NCBI RefSeq assembly: GCF_000714935.1
Contig: NZ_JMIR01000034.1
Coordinates: 1 to 51,249 of the forward strand
Source of the DNA: Tumebacillus flagellatus
Lineage (GTDB): Bacteria; Bacillota; Bacilli; Tumebacillales; Tumebacillaceae
Direction: 5' to 3'
Length of the DNA stretch: 51,249 bases
The translations under genes and the position numbers were made by a program. Positions 15,366 to 25,138 of the stretch are shown piece after piece. The notes below the pieces were generated by a model. It searched no databases. It had not been told where the DNA came from and saw only the letters and a program-made list of their open reading frames with translations. Positions within the stretch are counted from its first letter, which is position 1; every line of letters begins with the position of its first letter.

Positions 15366-18300
15366 AGGCTCGCTCCTGCTCGTCATCGGCTCCGGTCCGA
15401 TCGTCATCGGGCAGGCGGCCGAATTCGACTACGCGGGCACGCAAGCCTGCAAATCTCTGCGTGAAGAGGGCTACCAAGTCGTCCTCGTCAACTCCAACCC
15501 CGCCACGATCATGACCGACCAAGGCGTGGCCGATAAAATCTACATCGAACCGCTGAACGTCTCGTCGCTCACCGAGATCATCCGCCGCGAACGTCCGGCG
15601 GGGCTCTTGGCAACGCTCGGCGGTCAGACCGCGTTGAACTTGGCGGTGGAACTCGCCGACGCCGGCGTCTTGGAAGAGTACGGCGTGCAACTGCTCGGAA
15701 CGCCGCTCTCCTCGATTCAGCGAGCGGAAGACCGCCAGCTGTTCAAAGACCTCATGGAAGAGTTGGAGCAGCCGATCCCCGTTTCGGAAATCGTGCACAC
15801 GATGGCGGAAGGCCAAGCGTTCTTGGAAAAAATCGGCCTGCCCGTGATCATCCGCCCGGCGTTCACGCTCGGCGGCACCGGCGGCGGGATCGCGTCGACG
15901 ATGGAAGAGTTCGAGTCGATTCTCACCCGCGGCTTGAAGCAGTCGCCGATCGGGCAATGCTTGATCGAGCGCTCCATCCGGGGCTGGAAAGAGATCGAGT
16001 ACGAAGTGATGCGCGACGCCAACGACACCTGCATCACGATCTGCAACATGGAGAACTTCGACCCGGTCGGCGTGCACACGGGCGACTCGATCGTCGTCGC
16101 GCCTTCGCAAACGTTGACCGACCGCGAATACCAGATGCTCCGAACGGCGGCGGTGCGCATCATCCGCGCGCTGAAGATCGAGGGCGGCTGCAACGTGCAG
16201 TTCGCGCTGCATCCGGAGAGCATGGACTACTGCGTGATCGAAGTCAACCCGCGCGTCTCGCGCTCCTCGGCGCTGGCGTCCAAAGCGACCGGCTACCCGA
16301 TCGCCAAAATTGCCGCCAAGATCGCCGTGGGCCTGCATCTGGACGAGATTGTGAATCCGGTCACAGGCAAGACGTTCGCCGCGTTTGAACCGGCGCTCGA
16401 CTACATCGTCGTCAAAGTTCCGCGCTGGCCGTTTGACAAGTTTCCGCAAGCCAACCGCGCGCTCGGCACGCAGATGAAAGCGACCGGCGAAGTGATGGCG
16501 CTGGGCCGCTCCTTTGAAGAAGGCTTGCAAAAAGCCCTCCGATCCTTGGAGATCGGCGTTGACGGCCTCGCGCTCGCACAAGTCCAAGAATGGACGAACG
16601 AAGAGCTCGTAACGTATCTGCAAAACGACCCTGACGACCGCCGGGTCTTCGCGTTTGCCGAAGCGTTCCGCCGCGGCTACAGCTTGGAAGACCTGCACGA
16701 ATGGACGGCGGTCGACGAGTGGTTCCTCTACAAACTGCAAGACCTGATCGCCGAAGAGCAGGCGCTGACGCAGTTCGACGTGGGCACCCTCACGTCCGAA
16801 CACCTCGCCCGCTTGAAAAAAATCGGCTTCGCAGACACCCGCATCGCCTCCCTGATCGGCACCAACGCCGACATGATCCGGGCGTTGCGCCACCAATACA
16901 ACATCCGCCCGGCGTACACGCTGGTCGACACCTGCGCGGCAGAATTCGAATCGACGACGCCGTACTTTTTCTCGACCTACCACGGCGCGGGCGAACTTGT
17001 CCCGTCTGAAGGCCGCAAGAAAGCTCTCGTCCTCGGCTCCGGCCCGATCCGCATCGGCCAAGGCATCGAATTCGACTACTGCTCCGTACACGCGGTCTGG
17101 GCGCTGGAGCGCCTCGGCTACGAAACGGTAATTCTCAACAACAACCCGGAGACGGTGTCGACCGACTTTGACACCGCCGACCGCCTCTATTTTGAACCGC
17201 TGACCGTCGAGGACGTGCTCGAAGTGATCGACCTCGAAGGCGTGGAGCAAACGTTCGTCCAGTTCGGCGGACAGACCGCGATCAACCTCGCGGAAAAACT
17301 GCAACAGCGCGGGGTAACCATCGCCGGCACCACCACCGACGCGATCGACATCGCAGAAGACCGCGAGCGGTTCCGGACGTTTTTGCAAGAGCTGAACATC
17401 CCGCAATCGAACGGCGGCACCGCGATGGACACCGCTGGAGCGCTGCAAGTGGCGAACTCGATCGGCTATCCGGTCGTCGTCCGCCCGTCCTACGTGATCG
17501 GCGGTCGCGCGATGGCGGTCGTCTACGAGGACTCCGAACTGGAGCATTACATGAAACACGCAGCCGACGTTTCTTCCGGTCATCCGATCTTGATCGACCA
17601 ATACCTCGCCGGGCGCGAAGTGGAAGTCGATGCGGTCTGTGACGGCGAGAACGTGCTGATTCCGGGAATCTTCGAACACATTGAACGCGCCGGCGTGCAT
17701 TCCGGCGACTCGATGGCGGTCTACCCGCCGCAAGGGTTGACCCAGCAGGAAATCGACACGCTCGTCACCTACACGGAGCAGATCGCCAAAAACCTGCCCG
17801 TCGTCGGCTTGATCAACATCCAATACGTGCTGGTCAACGGCGAAGTGTACGTGCTGGAAGTCAACCCGCGCGCGTCGCGCACCGTTCCGATCATCTCCAA
17901 AGTCACGGGCGTCCCGCTCGTCGACCTCGCCGTCCGCGTACAGTGCGGAGAGAAACTCACGACGTGCGGATACGGCACCGGTCTCTACCCGGCGAAAGAC
18001 TACGTGGTCGTCAAAGCCCCGGTCTTCTCGTTTGGCAAGATCACCGGCCTCGACATCCCGCTGGGCCCGGAGATGAAATCGACCGGAGAAGTGCTCGGCG
18101 TAGGCCAAACGTTTGCCGAAGCGCTCGCCAAGTCGTTTGTCGGCTCCGGCATCGCCCTGCCGAAACTTTCCGAGGACAACACCGCCAACGGGCTGTTCCT
18201 CTCGATTTCCGACCGCCTCAAGGAAGAATCGCTTCCGCTCTTGAAACGCTTCGCCGCATTGGGACTCGCGTTCTATGCAACTCCGTCGACCGCCGACTGG

Positions 18301-18558
18301 CTGAGCGGTAACGGCCTGAGCTGCACGTCCGTCTCCCGCGAGGAGGAAGCGGTGCAAGACCTGCTCAAGTCCGGCAACATCCAACTCGTGCTCAACCTGC
18401 CGACGCTCGGACACGACCCGTCGCGACTCGGCTACCGCATCCGCCGCTTCACCGTCGAGATGCGCATCCCGTGCCTGACCTCGCTCGATACGGCGGCCGC
18501 TTGGCTGCAATCGCTGGAATCGGGCTCAACCGATACGCCGCACCTCATGCACGCCTAA
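15349..18558 (+). CDS. carB: carbamoyl-phosphate synthase large subunit
   Basis: Synthetase subunit of 1069 aa, full length for the family. It makes carbamoyl phosphate from bicarbonate, ammonia and two ATP. Two homologous halves are visible, each beginning with a dinucleotide-like SGPI-IGQ-EFDY motif ([18 protein letters not shown] near residue 10 and [18 protein letters not shown] near 560) and each with an ATP-grasp domain. An oligomerisation segment lies between them and an MGS-like allosteric domain at the C-terminus. The start is TTG at 15349 behind AAGGAAGGG, inside the end of carA, so translation is coupled. Confidence 0.97.
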   Translation: MPTLPKGSLLLVIGSGPIVIGQAAEFDYAGTQACKSLREEGYQVVLVNSNPATIMTDQGVADKIYIEPLNVSSLTEIIRRERPAGLLATLGGQTALNLAVELADAGVLEEYGVQLLGTPLSSIQRAEDRQLFKDLMEELEQPIPVSEIVHTMAEGQAFLEKIGLPVIIRPAFTLGGTGGGIASTMEEFESILTRGLKQSPIGQCLIERSIRGWKEIEYEVMRDANDTCITICNMENFDPVGVHTGDSIVVAPSQTLTDREYQMLRTAAVRIIRALKIEGGCNVQFALHPESMDYCVIEVNPRVSRSSALASKATGYPIAKIAAKIAVGLHLDEIVNPVTGKTFAAFEPALDYIVVKVPRWPFDKFPQANRALGTQMKATGEVMALGRSFEEGLQKALRSLEIGVDGLALAQVQEWTNEELVTYLQNDPDDRRVFAFAEAFRRGYSLEDLHEWTAVDEWFLYKLQDLIAEEQALTQFDVGTLTSEHLARLKKIGFADTRIASLIGTNADMIRALRHQYNIRPAYTLVDTCAAEFESTTPYFFSTYHGAGELVPSEGRKKALVLGSGPIRIGQGIEFDYCSVHAVWALERLGYETVILNNNPETVSTDFDTADRLYFEPLTVEDVLEVIDLEGVEQTFVQFGGQTAINLAEKLQQRGVTIAGTTTDAIDIAEDRERFRTFLQELNIPQSNGGTAMDTAGALQVANSIGYPVVVRPSYVIGGRAMAVVYEDSELEHYMKHAADVSSGHPILIDQYLAGREVEVDAVCDGENVLIPGIFEHIERAGVHSGDSMAVYPPQGLTQQEIDTLVTYTEQIAKNLPVVGLINIQYVLVNGEVYVLEVNPRASRTVPIISKVTGVPLVDLAVRVQCGEKLTTCGYGTGLYPAKDYVVVKAPVFSFGKITGLDIPLGPEMKSTGEVLGVGQTFAEALAKSFVGSGIALPKLSEDNTANGLFLSISDRLKEESLPLLKRFAALGLAFYATPSTADWLSGNGLSCTSVSREEEAVQDLLKSGNIQLVLNLPTLGHDPSRLGYRIRRFTVEMRIPCLTSLDTAAAWLQSLESGSTDTPHLMHA

Positions 18559-18598
18559 ACCTGAGAAAACCGGAAACCCAAGGAGGGTAAAAACACCT

Positions 18599-19573
18599 AT
18601 GGCGACGATTCCGCTTCAGCCGACAACCACCTGGCAACTGCCGAACTGGCAAGGACGCGACTTTCTCGATTTTGCCGATCACTCGGCCATCGACCTGCAA
18701 GACCTGCTGACTTTGGCGATCGATCTCAAAGAAAAGCAGAAACAAGGCATCCCGTTCCGTCCGCTCGCGGGCAAAACGCTCGGGATGATCTTTGAAAAAG
18801 CGTCGACCCGCACCCGCGTTTCGTTTGAAGTCGCGATGTACCAACTGGGCGGCCACGCGCTGTTTCTCTCTTCCTCCGACACGCAACTCGGTCGGGGGGA
18901 GCCGATTCCGGACACCGCGCAAGTGCTTTCGCGCTACGTCGACGGTCTGATGATCCGCACCTTCGGGCATGAAATCGTGACCGAACTGGCGCAGTATGCG
19001 TCGATTCCGGTGATCAACGGCTTGACCGATCTGCACCACCCGTGCCAAGTGCTCGCCGACATCCTCACGCTCTGGGAGAAAAAAGGCACGCTCAAAGGCC
19101 TCACCGTCACCTACATCGGCGACGGCAACAACATGGCGAACTCCTGGCTGGTGGCGGCTCCGAAATTCGGCATCAACCTGCGCATCGCCACTCCGCCGGG
19201 CTACGAATGCGACGCGGCGGTCGTCGAGCAAGCGAACAACCTCGCAGCGCAACACGGCACCTCGATCTTGCTGACCCACGATCCGGTGGAAGCGGTGCAA
19301 GGCACCGACATGATCTACACCGACGTCTGGGCGTCGATGGGCCAAGAACAAGAGCAGCAAGAGCGCATGAACCACTTTGCGGCGTACCAGGTCAACGAAG
19401 AGCTCGTCAAGCACGCCAAACCGGACTACCTGTTTATGCACTGCTTGCCCGCGCATCGCGGCGAAGAAGTGTCGGCGGGCGTGATCGACGGCCCGAACTC
19501 GGTGATTTTTGACGAAGCGGAAAACCGCCTGCACGTTCAGAAAGCGATTCTCGTCGCCACCATGGCCCCGTGA
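18599..19573 (+). CDS. argF: ornithine carbamoyltransferase
   Basis: Makes citrulline from ornithine and carbamoyl phosphate; 324 aa. Family motifs are complete: STRTR (carbamoyl phosphate), HHPCQ, GDGNNMANS, and the ornithine-binding FMHCLPAHRGEEV. The ATG at 18599 follows AAGGAGGG, 40 bases after carB, so it is co-transcribed and takes the carbamoyl phosphate made by CarAB. No argC, argJ, argB or argD is present in this window, so ornithine synthesis is encoded elsewhere. Confidence 0.97.
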   Translation: MATIPLQPTTTWQLPNWQGRDFLDFADHSAIDLQDLLTLAIDLKEKQKQGIPFRPLAGKTLGMIFEKASTRTRVSFEVAMYQLGGHALFLSSSDTQLGRGEPIPDTAQVLSRYVDGLMIRTFGHEIVTELAQYASIPVINGLTDLHHPCQVLADILTLWEKKGTLKGLTVTYIGDGNNMANSWLVAAPKFGINLRIATPPGYECDAAVVEQANNLAAQHGTSILLTHDPVEAVQGTDMIYTDVWASMGQEQEQQERMNHFAAYQVNEELVKHAKPDYLFMHCLPAHRGEEVSAGVIDGPNSVIFDEAENRLHVQKAILVATMAP

Positions 19574-19610
19574 TTTTTTTCTAAAAAACAGGGGTAGATT
19601 TTTTTTGCAA

Positions 19611-19650
19611 GTTGATGCATAATTATACCCGTTGATGCATTTTATATACA
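19611..19650 (+). promoter_or_regulatory. tandem ARG-box-like operator upstream of argG
   Basis: GTTGATGCATAATTATACCC (19611-19630) is followed directly by GTTGATGCATTTTATATACA (19631-19650). The first ten bases are identical and the repeat period is 20 bp. Each half resembles an ArgR/AhrC box (TGCATWWWWATAC against TGAATWWWWATTCA). The spacing equals that seen before carA. It implies that argGH has its own arginine-responsive start in addition to any read-through from argF. Confidence 0.65.
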
Positions 19651-19692
19651 GACAACCTACAGACAACTTCCGAGTTGAGAGGAGAACCATAC

Positions 19693-20925
19693 ATGTCGAA
19701 CAAAAAAGTCGTGCTCGCCTATTCCGGCGGGCTGGATACCTCCGTTGCGATCACCTGGCTGAAAGATCAAGGGTACGAAGTCATCGCGCTTTCCGCTGAC
19801 GTCGGCGAAGGCAAAGACCTCGAATTCATCAAGAGCAAGGCCCTGCAAGTCGGCGCGACCAAGTCGTACATGGTTGACGCGCGCGATCTCTACGCCAAGG
19901 AATTCATCTTGCCGTCGCTGAAAGCAAACGCGCTCTACGAACACAAATATCCGCTTTCTGCTGCGCTCTCCCGTCCGTTGATCTCGCAATTGCTCGTGCA
20001 AGTCGCCGAGCAGGAAAACGCAGACGCGGTTGCGCACGGTTGCACCGGCAAGGGCAACGACCAGGTGCGTTTCGACGTATCGGTGACCGCTCTCAACCCG
20101 AACCTTGAAATCGTGGCACCGGTCCGCGAATGGGGCTGGAGCCGCGACGAAGAGATTGAATATGCCAAGAAAAACAACATTCCGATTCCGATCACGCTGG
20201 AAAACCCGTTCTCCACGGACGTCAACCTCTGGGGCCGTTCCTGCGAGTGCGGCGTGCTCGAAGATCCGTGGGCGGAAGCGCCGGAAGCGGCGTTTGAATG
20301 GACCGCAAGCATCGCCGACGCTCCGGACGAAGCGGAGTATGTCGAAATCGGTTTTGAAAAAGGCGTTCCCGTCTCCCTGAACGGTGAACAACTCGGTCTC
20401 GTCGAACTGATCGAGCAGCTGAACAAAATCGCGGGCGCACACGGCGTCGGCCGCATCGACCACGTGGAAAACCGTCTGATCGGCATCAAGTCCCGCGAAG
20501 TCTACGAAGCTCCGGCAGCACTCGTCCTGATCGCGGCACACCGCGAACTGGAAACGATCACCCTGCCGCGCGAAGTGTTCCACTTCAAACCGCAACTCGA
20601 ACTGAAATACACCGAGCTCGTCTACAACGGCCTCTGGTTCTCGCCGCTGAAGAAAGCGATCGACTCTTTCATTGAAGAAACCCAAGCGACCGTCACCGGC
20701 TCCGTCCGCGTGAAGCTGTGGAAAGGCACGTTCCAACCGGTCGGCCGCAAGTCCGAGGAGTCCCTGTACGACCTCGACCTCGCCACCTACTCGCCGGACG
20801 ATGCGTTCGACCACAACGCAGCGAAGGGCTTCATCAAGCTGTGGGGCTTGCCGACCAAAGTCTACTCCAAAGTGCAAGCGGGCAAAGGCAACACGCCGGC
20901 ACTGGAAGCGGTGGAAGTGAAATGA
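19693..20925 (+). CDS. argG: argininosuccinate synthase
   Basis: Joins citrulline and aspartate with ATP to give argininosuccinate; 410 aa, normal length. The N-terminal PP-loop [12 protein letters not shown] binds [16 protein letters not shown] and [13 protein letters not shown] are also family motifs. ATG at 19693 is preferred because of GAGAGGAG upstream; an in-frame TTG six codons earlier overlaps that site. The stop overlaps the argH start by four bases (ATGA), so the two enzymes are translated together. Tandem ARG-box-like sites lie 43 bases upstream. Confidence 0.97.
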   Translation: MSNKKVVLAYSGGLDTSVAITWLKDQGYEVIALSADVGEGKDLEFIKSKALQVGATKSYMVDARDLYAKEFILPSLKANALYEHKYPLSAALSRPLISQLLVQVAEQENADAVAHGCTGKGNDQVRFDVSVTALNPNLEIVAPVREWGWSRDEEIEYAKKNNIPIPITLENPFSTDVNLWGRSCECGVLEDPWAEAPEAAFEWTASIADAPDEAEYVEIGFEKGVPVSLNGEQLGLVELIEQLNKIAGAHGVGRIDHVENRLIGIKSREVYEAPAALVLIAAHRELETITLPREVFHFKPQLELKYTELVYNGLWFSPLKKAIDSFIEETQATVTGSVRVKLWKGTFQPVGRKSEESLYDLDLATYSPDDAFDHNAAKGFIKLWGLPTKVYSKVQAGKGNTPALEAVEVK

Positions 20926-22304
20926 AGCTCTGGGGCGGACGTTTCACCAAACCGACCAACGAATTAGTCGAACTCTACACCGCTTCCATCCCGTTCGACC
21001 AAAAGCTGGCGGCGCAAGACATTCGGGGGTCGCTCGCCCATGTGAAGATGCTCGGCGCCTGCGGAATCATTCCGCAGGCCGATGCCGAGACGATCGCAGC
21101 GGGGCTTGTCCAAGTGCAAGCGAAACTCGAACAGGGCGAACTTCACTTCTCCGTCGCGCACGAAGACGTGCACATGAACGTGGAGAAGCACCTGATCGAC
21201 CTGATCGGCCCGGTCGGCGGCAAGCTGCACACCGGCCGTTCGCGCAACGACCAGATCGCCCTCGACATGCATCTTTATTTAAAGGAAGAAGTTGAGGAAA
21301 TCGTCGGTCTGCTCTACCGGTTGGTGGAAGTGCTGACCGACAAAGCCGAGGAATACCTCGACGTGATCATCCCGGGCTACACGCACTTGCAGCGCGCCCA
21401 ACCGGTGCTCTTGGCGCATCACCTGCTGGCGTACGTCGGCATGTTCCGCCGCGACATTGAACGCTTCGAGGACTCTTACAAGCGCATCGACATCATGCCG
21501 CTTGGTTCCGGCGCGTTGGCGGGGACGACGTTCCCGATCAACCGCGACAGGGTCGCCGAGGAACTTGGCTTTGCCCGCGTGTACGAAAACTCGATGGACG
21601 CGGTCAGCGACCGGGACTTCATCTTGGAGTTTTTGTCGAACGCGTCGATCCTGATGATGCACCTCTCGCGCTTCTGTGAAGAGTTGGTGCTGTGGTCGTC
21701 GACCGAGTTCTCCTTCGTGGAGCTTGACGACGCGTACTGCACCGGTTCCTCGATCATGCCGCAGAAAAAAAATCCCGACGTCGCGGAGTTGATCCGCGGC
21801 AAGACGGGCCGCGTCTACGGCGACCTGATCGGCCTCTTGACCGTGCTCAAAGGCCTGCCGCTGGCGTACAACAAAGACCTGCAGGAAGACAAAGAAGGCA
21901 TGTTCGACACTGTCGACACGCTGAAACCGGGTCTGATGCTGTTCACCGGCATGATCGAAACTCTGCAAGTGCGCCGTGCGAACGTGGAACGCGCCGTGAA
22001 AGCCGACTTCTCGAACGCGACCGACCTCGCCGACTATCTCGTGCGCAAGGGACTTCCGTTCCGCAACGCGCATGAAGTGATCGGCAAACTGGTGTTGCAA
22101 TGCATCGAGTCGGGCGTGTACCTCGCCGACTTGACGCTGGAGCAATACCAAGCCGCTTCCGAGCTCTTCGAGGCCGACCTCTTCGAAGCGCTCGACATCC
22201 GCAACGTCGTCAACGCCCGCAACTCCAAGGGCGGCACCGGCACCGAAAGTGTCAACGTGCAACTGGCAAACGTCCGCGAATGGCTGCAAGCCCAAAAGCA
22301 ATAA
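20922..22304 (+). CDS. argH: argininosuccinate lyase
   Basis: Cleaves argininosuccinate to arginine and fumarate; 460 aa. Begins [16 protein letters not shown], typical of ArgH, and carries the fumarase/aspartase-superfamily signature [12 protein letters not shown] as well as HTGRSRNDQ and YTHLQRAQP. The ATG overlaps the argG stop (ATGA). It is the final gene of the arginine cluster and a strong terminator follows. Confidence 0.97.
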   Translation: MKLWGGRFTKPTNELVELYTASIPFDQKLAAQDIRGSLAHVKMLGACGIIPQADAETIAAGLVQVQAKLEQGELHFSVAHEDVHMNVEKHLIDLIGPVGGKLHTGRSRNDQIALDMHLYLKEEVEEIVGLLYRLVEVLTDKAEEYLDVIIPGYTHLQRAQPVLLAHHLLAYVGMFRRDIERFEDSYKRIDIMPLGSGALAGTTFPINRDRVAEELGFARVYENSMDAVSDRDFILEFLSNASILMMHLSRFCEELVLWSSTEFSFVELDDAYCTGSSIMPQKKNPDVAELIRGKTGRVYGDLIGLLTVLKGLPLAYNKDLQEDKEGMFDTVDTLKPGLMLFTGMIETLQVRRANVERAVKADFSNATDLADYLVRKGLPFRNAHEVIGKLVLQCIESGVYLADLTLEQYQAASELFEADLFEALDIRNVVNARNSKGGTGTESVNVQLANVREWLQAQKQ

Positions 22305-22315
22305 GCAGTTCCAAG

Positions 22316-22348
22316 AAAAGCCGCGCCTCCCTGAACGCGGCTTTTTTT
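22316..22348 (+). terminator. terminator of the arginine cluster
   Basis: Stem AAGCCGCG / CGCGGCTT around CCTCCCTGAA followed by seven T, 12 bases after the argH stop. Confidence 0.93.
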
Positions 22349-22410
22349 GTGATAAAGGGGAGAGCGCCGACAAACCCTACCAAGGAATACTGTGTAGGGG
22401 CGTGAACCGC

Positions 22411-22881
22411 ATGAAACCAACGCTTTGTCTGCTCTTTCTCCTCCTGGCGGTCCCCGGCTGTTCGGAGAAAAGCCAAGTCTCCGACCCGGCGCACAATCAA
22501 ATGAAACAACAAAACGGCGTGAAATTGAGCCTCACCCTCGACAAGCCCTCCTACGGGCCGCAAGACGAGATCCATGCGCACGTCGAAGCGGCAAACGACA
22601 GCACGGAGTCGGTCGACTACATCGGCTACAGCTCCTGCGATCCCGGCATCAGCGTCGCCTCGCTTGGTTACACCCGTGTAAAAAAAGCGGGCGAGCCCGA
22701 CCTCTGCGCGGCGGTCGTCGTCCCGAAAACGCTGCCGCCAAGCCAAACGCTGGCGCTCGACGTGGTGTTGCGCCCGACGAAGCCCGCTTCTTCCGGCGCG
22801 CACACCGTCCGCGCCGTGTTTCAACGCGGGCAGAAGCGGGACGAGCATGTGGTGATCGATGTGCCTTTCACGGTGCCTTGA
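22411..22881 (+). CDS. small lipoprotein with immunoglobulin-like domain, unknown function
   Basis: Predicted surface lipoprotein, 156 aa. The signal peptide MKPTLCLLFLLLAVPGC ends in a lipobox (AVPGC, Cys17). The mature part reads as beta strands (VKLSLTLDKPSYGPQDEI, EANDSTESVDYIG, LPPSQTLALDVVLRPT, HVVIDVPFTVP), the pattern of the intracellular-proteinase-inhibitor (BsuPI) or similar Ig-like domains. Two cysteines (SSCDPG and DLCAAV) may form a disulfide. ATG at 22411 is ten bases after AGGGG. It sits between the arginine cluster and metal-uptake genes without clear linkage to either. Confidence 0.65.
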   Translation: MKPTLCLLFLLLAVPGCSEKSQVSDPAHNQMKQQNGVKLSLTLDKPSYGPQDEIHAHVEAANDSTESVDYIGYSSCDPGISVASLGYTRVKKAGEPDLCAAVVVPKTLPPSQTLALDVVLRPTKPASSGAHTVRAVFQRGQKRDEHVVIDVPFTVP

Positions 22882-23004
22882 CACACATTTGTCATCGGTC
22901 GTTAAAAATTGCTTATGGACGCAGGGCGGGTTTTTATATACACTACAAGAGAACGAATTTTCAGAGAGAGATTAAGAGAGATTTTCATGGGAGGTCACAC
23001 GACG

Positions 23005-23958
23005 ATGAAAAAACGCTGGTTGAAATCGCTTACCTACACCGCCTTGGGCGTCGGGCTCGTCATGACGACGGTTTTGACGGCAGGATGTGACACGGCAACT
23101 GTCTCCTCTGGAGACAAGGTCAAAGTGTACACGACGATGATGGCGGAATCCGATTTTGTGAAACAGATTGGCAAGGAACACGTGGTCGTGGATACTTGGG
23201 TGCCAAACGGAGTGAACGTGTGGCAATGGGCTCCGACGCTCGCGGATCAAAAGAACTTAGAGAGCGCGAACCTGTTCATCCGCAACGGCGTGAATGTGGA
23301 AGACCGCTACTGGAACGATGTGGAAACCAACATGAAGGAGAAGAACAAAGGTCTCCTGATCGTCGACGCTTCGAAGGGCATCGACAAGTTGGATCTCTTG
23401 GAATTCATCAACCCGGACGTCACTGACGAAGAGCGCAACAAGCCGCGCAAAGACCCGTACTACTACCTCGACCCGGTCAACGCCAAGAAGGAAGTGGACA
23501 CGATCGAAGCGGCTCTGGAGAAAAAAGCTCCTTCTTATAAGGAAGACTTCAAGAAAAACGCCGAGGAGTACAAAAAACGCCTCGACGAACTCGACAAGCA
23601 GTACCGCGACACCCTCTCCAAAGTCAAGCACAAGGAAATCGTTTCGCCGTACCCGGCGTACCAATATCTCGCGAAAGAATACGGCTTGAAATACTACGTC
23701 CCGGACACGTTCACCGCCATGAAATTCCCGCAGGACGACGAAGCCAAGGGCAATGCCATCAAGGACGACCTCGCCAAGCACGACATCAAGGCGGTCTTCT
23801 TCCAACAGGAAGCAGCTCCGCGCGTTCAGGAATTCATGGGATGGATGGGCTACAAGTCCGGCATCTTGGAGTCGTATGAAGGCAAGCAGGACAAGACCTA
23901 CATCGAAACGATGCAAGACAACCTCAATCAACTTGAAGCGGGTTTGAACCTCGAGTAA
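23005..23958 (+). CDS. ZnuA/TroA-family solute-binding lipoprotein lacking all canonical metal ligands
   Basis: Cluster A-I (ZnuA/TroA fold) solute-binding lipoprotein, 317 aa, lipobox LTAGC with Cys28. ATG at 23005 follows GGAGGT. Alignment by eye with the canonical paralogue encoded next door shows the same fold and length, but every metal ligand is changed. The first His becomes Trp73 (NVWQWAP for EPHDWEP), the second Tyr152 (DPYYYLDP for DPHVWLDP), the third Tyr216 (VSPYPAYQYLAKEYGL), and the acidic fourth ligand Gln267 (FFQQEAAP for FFETLASP). It may bind a non-metal ligand or a differently coordinated metal, or act as a scaffold. It has its own terminator and no transport genes of its own. 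Confidence 0.85.
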   Translation: MKKRWLKSLTYTALGVGLVMTTVLTAGCDTATVSSGDKVKVYTTMMAESDFVKQIGKEHVVVDTWVPNGVNVWQWAPTLADQKNLESANLFIRNGVNVEDRYWNDVETNMKEKNKGLLIVDASKGIDKLDLLEFINPDVTDEERNKPRKDPYYYLDPVNAKKEVDTIEAALEKKAPSYKEDFKKNAEEYKKRLDELDKQYRDTLSKVKHKEIVSPYPAYQYLAKEYGLKYYVPDTFTAMKFPQDDEAKGNAIKDDLAKHDIKAVFFQQEAAPRVQEFMGWMGYKSGILESYEGKQDKTYIETMQDNLNQLEAGLNLE

Positions 23959-23977
23959 GACACGCGGCCAAACGCAA

Positions 23978-24016
23978 AACAGCACGCCCTGCCTGCGCGG
24001 GGTGTGCTGTTTTTTT
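23978..24016 (+). terminator. terminator of the ligand-less ZnuA-like gene
   Basis: Stem AACAGCACGCCC / GGGTGTGCTGTT followed by seven T. It separates this gene from the znuA-znuC-znuB unit. Confidence 0.9.
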
Positions 24017-24030
24017 CGGAACAGCAAATA

Positions 24031-24107
24031 TCGTAACATTTCCGTTTTACAAATCCCTTGCAGAGGAGTATAGTTATCTGAGCGATACTTCGTAACGGTT
24101 CCGTTTT
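24031..24107 (+). promoter_or_regulatory. znuACB promoter flanked by two Zur-box-like repeats
   Basis: TCGTAACATTTCCGTTTT (24031-24048) and TCGTAACGGTTCCGTTTT (24090-24107) match in 16 of 18 positions. Each starts with TCGTAA, the half-site of the Bacillus Zur box, and is partly palindromic (TCGTAAC-n-GTTCCGT). Between them is a promoter: TTTACA (24046-24051), 17 bases, TATAGT (24069-24074). The first repeat overlaps the -35 and the second lies just downstream of the start point, an arrangement suited to zinc-dependent repression. Zur binding is inferred. Confidence 0.6.
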
Positions 24108-24127
24108 TTTGCGAGGAGGTTTGATCC

Positions 24128-25087
24128 ATGGGGAAATGGTGGAAACTTGCAATGGGCGGCTTGCTGACCGCGAGCTTGTTTGCAGCAGGCTGTACCGACA
24201 TCAACAACATGAGCAACGACAACAGCGTCGGCCCAAGCAAATTGCAGGTGGTCACGTCTTTTTATCCGATGTATGAGTTTGCCAAACAGGTCGGCGGCGA
24301 CAACGTCGACGTGACGGTGCTCGTTCCGGGCGGCACGGAGCCGCACGATTGGGAACCGAAGCCGAAGGATGTCGCCAAAATCCAGGTCGCGGATGTGTTC
24401 ATTTACAACGGGGCGGGGTTTGAGCAGTGGGTGGACAGCGTGCTCGGTTCGGTGACCTCGCAACACTTGGACGTGGTGGAAGCTTCCAAAGGCATTCAGC
24501 TTCTGGAGAGCAAGAACGACGACCACGAGGGGCACGAGAACGCGTTCAAATTGCAACTGCCTTCGGACAACATGGACCCGCACGTCTGGTTGGACCCGAG
24601 TTTGGCGATGAAGGAAGTCAACAACATTGCCGCCGCTTTTGTCAAAAAAGACCCGGCACACGCTGCCGAGTATAAGAAAAACGCTGCCGATTACAACGCA
24701 CGGCTCGCCGATCTCGACGAAGAGTTCAAACAGGGCGTTGCCGAGAAGTCGCAGAAGGAATTCGTCACGTCGCACACGGCGTTCGGGTATCTGGCGAAGC
24801 GCTACGGCTTGACGCAAGTGCCGATCGCGGGACTTTCGCCTGAGCAAGAACCGAGTGCGTCGCAGATGAAAGACATCGTGGAGTTGGCGAAAGCGCACGG
24901 CGTGAAGAGGATCTTCTTTGAAACGCTGGCATCGCCGAAAGTGGCGGAAGCGGTGGCAAACGAAGTCGGCGCCAAGACCGGCGTGCTCAACCCGCTGGAA
25001 GGTTTGACAGAAGAAGAGAAAGCCCAAGGGCTTGATTATATCGGTGTGCAGAAGCAAAACCTTGCCGCGCTGAAAGAGGCGTTGTAA
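24128..25087 (+). CDS. znuA: zinc/manganese ABC transporter solute-binding lipoprotein
   Basis: Canonical ZnuA/AdcA-type metal-binding lipoprotein, 319 aa, lipobox FAAGC with Cys22. The metal ligands are His73 (EPHDWEP), His152 (DPHVWLDP), His216 (SHTAFGYLAKRYGL) and Glu265 (FFETLASP). A short acidic and His-containing loop (NDDHEGHENAF, 130-140) takes the place of the long His-rich loop of many zinc importers. ATG at 24128 follows GAGGAGG. It leads the unit with the ATPase and permease genes. Zinc is favoured by the Zur-like sites, manganese is possible. Confidence 0.92.
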   Translation: MGKWWKLAMGGLLTASLFAAGCTDINNMSNDNSVGPSKLQVVTSFYPMYEFAKQVGGDNVDVTVLVPGGTEPHDWEPKPKDVAKIQVADVFIYNGAGFEQWVDSVLGSVTSQHLDVVEASKGIQLLESKNDDHEGHENAFKLQLPSDNMDPHVWLDPSLAMKEVNNIAAAFVKKDPAHAAEYKKNAADYNARLADLDEEFKQGVAEKSQKEFVTSHTAFGYLAKRYGLTQVPIAGLSPEQEPSASQMKDIVELAKAHGVKRIFFETLASPKVAEAVANEVGAKTGVLNPLEGLTEEEKAQGLDYIGVQKQNLAALKEAL

Positions 25088-25138
25088 GGGTCGTTTTTTT
25101 GAAAATGGAATTTGGGAAAGCAAAGGAGAGAAGTCGAA

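Noticed and set aside
15358-18510. 1050-codon open frame antisense to carB
   Set aside because: Shadow of carB; composition rich in Arg, Asp, Val and His without domain structure or RBS.
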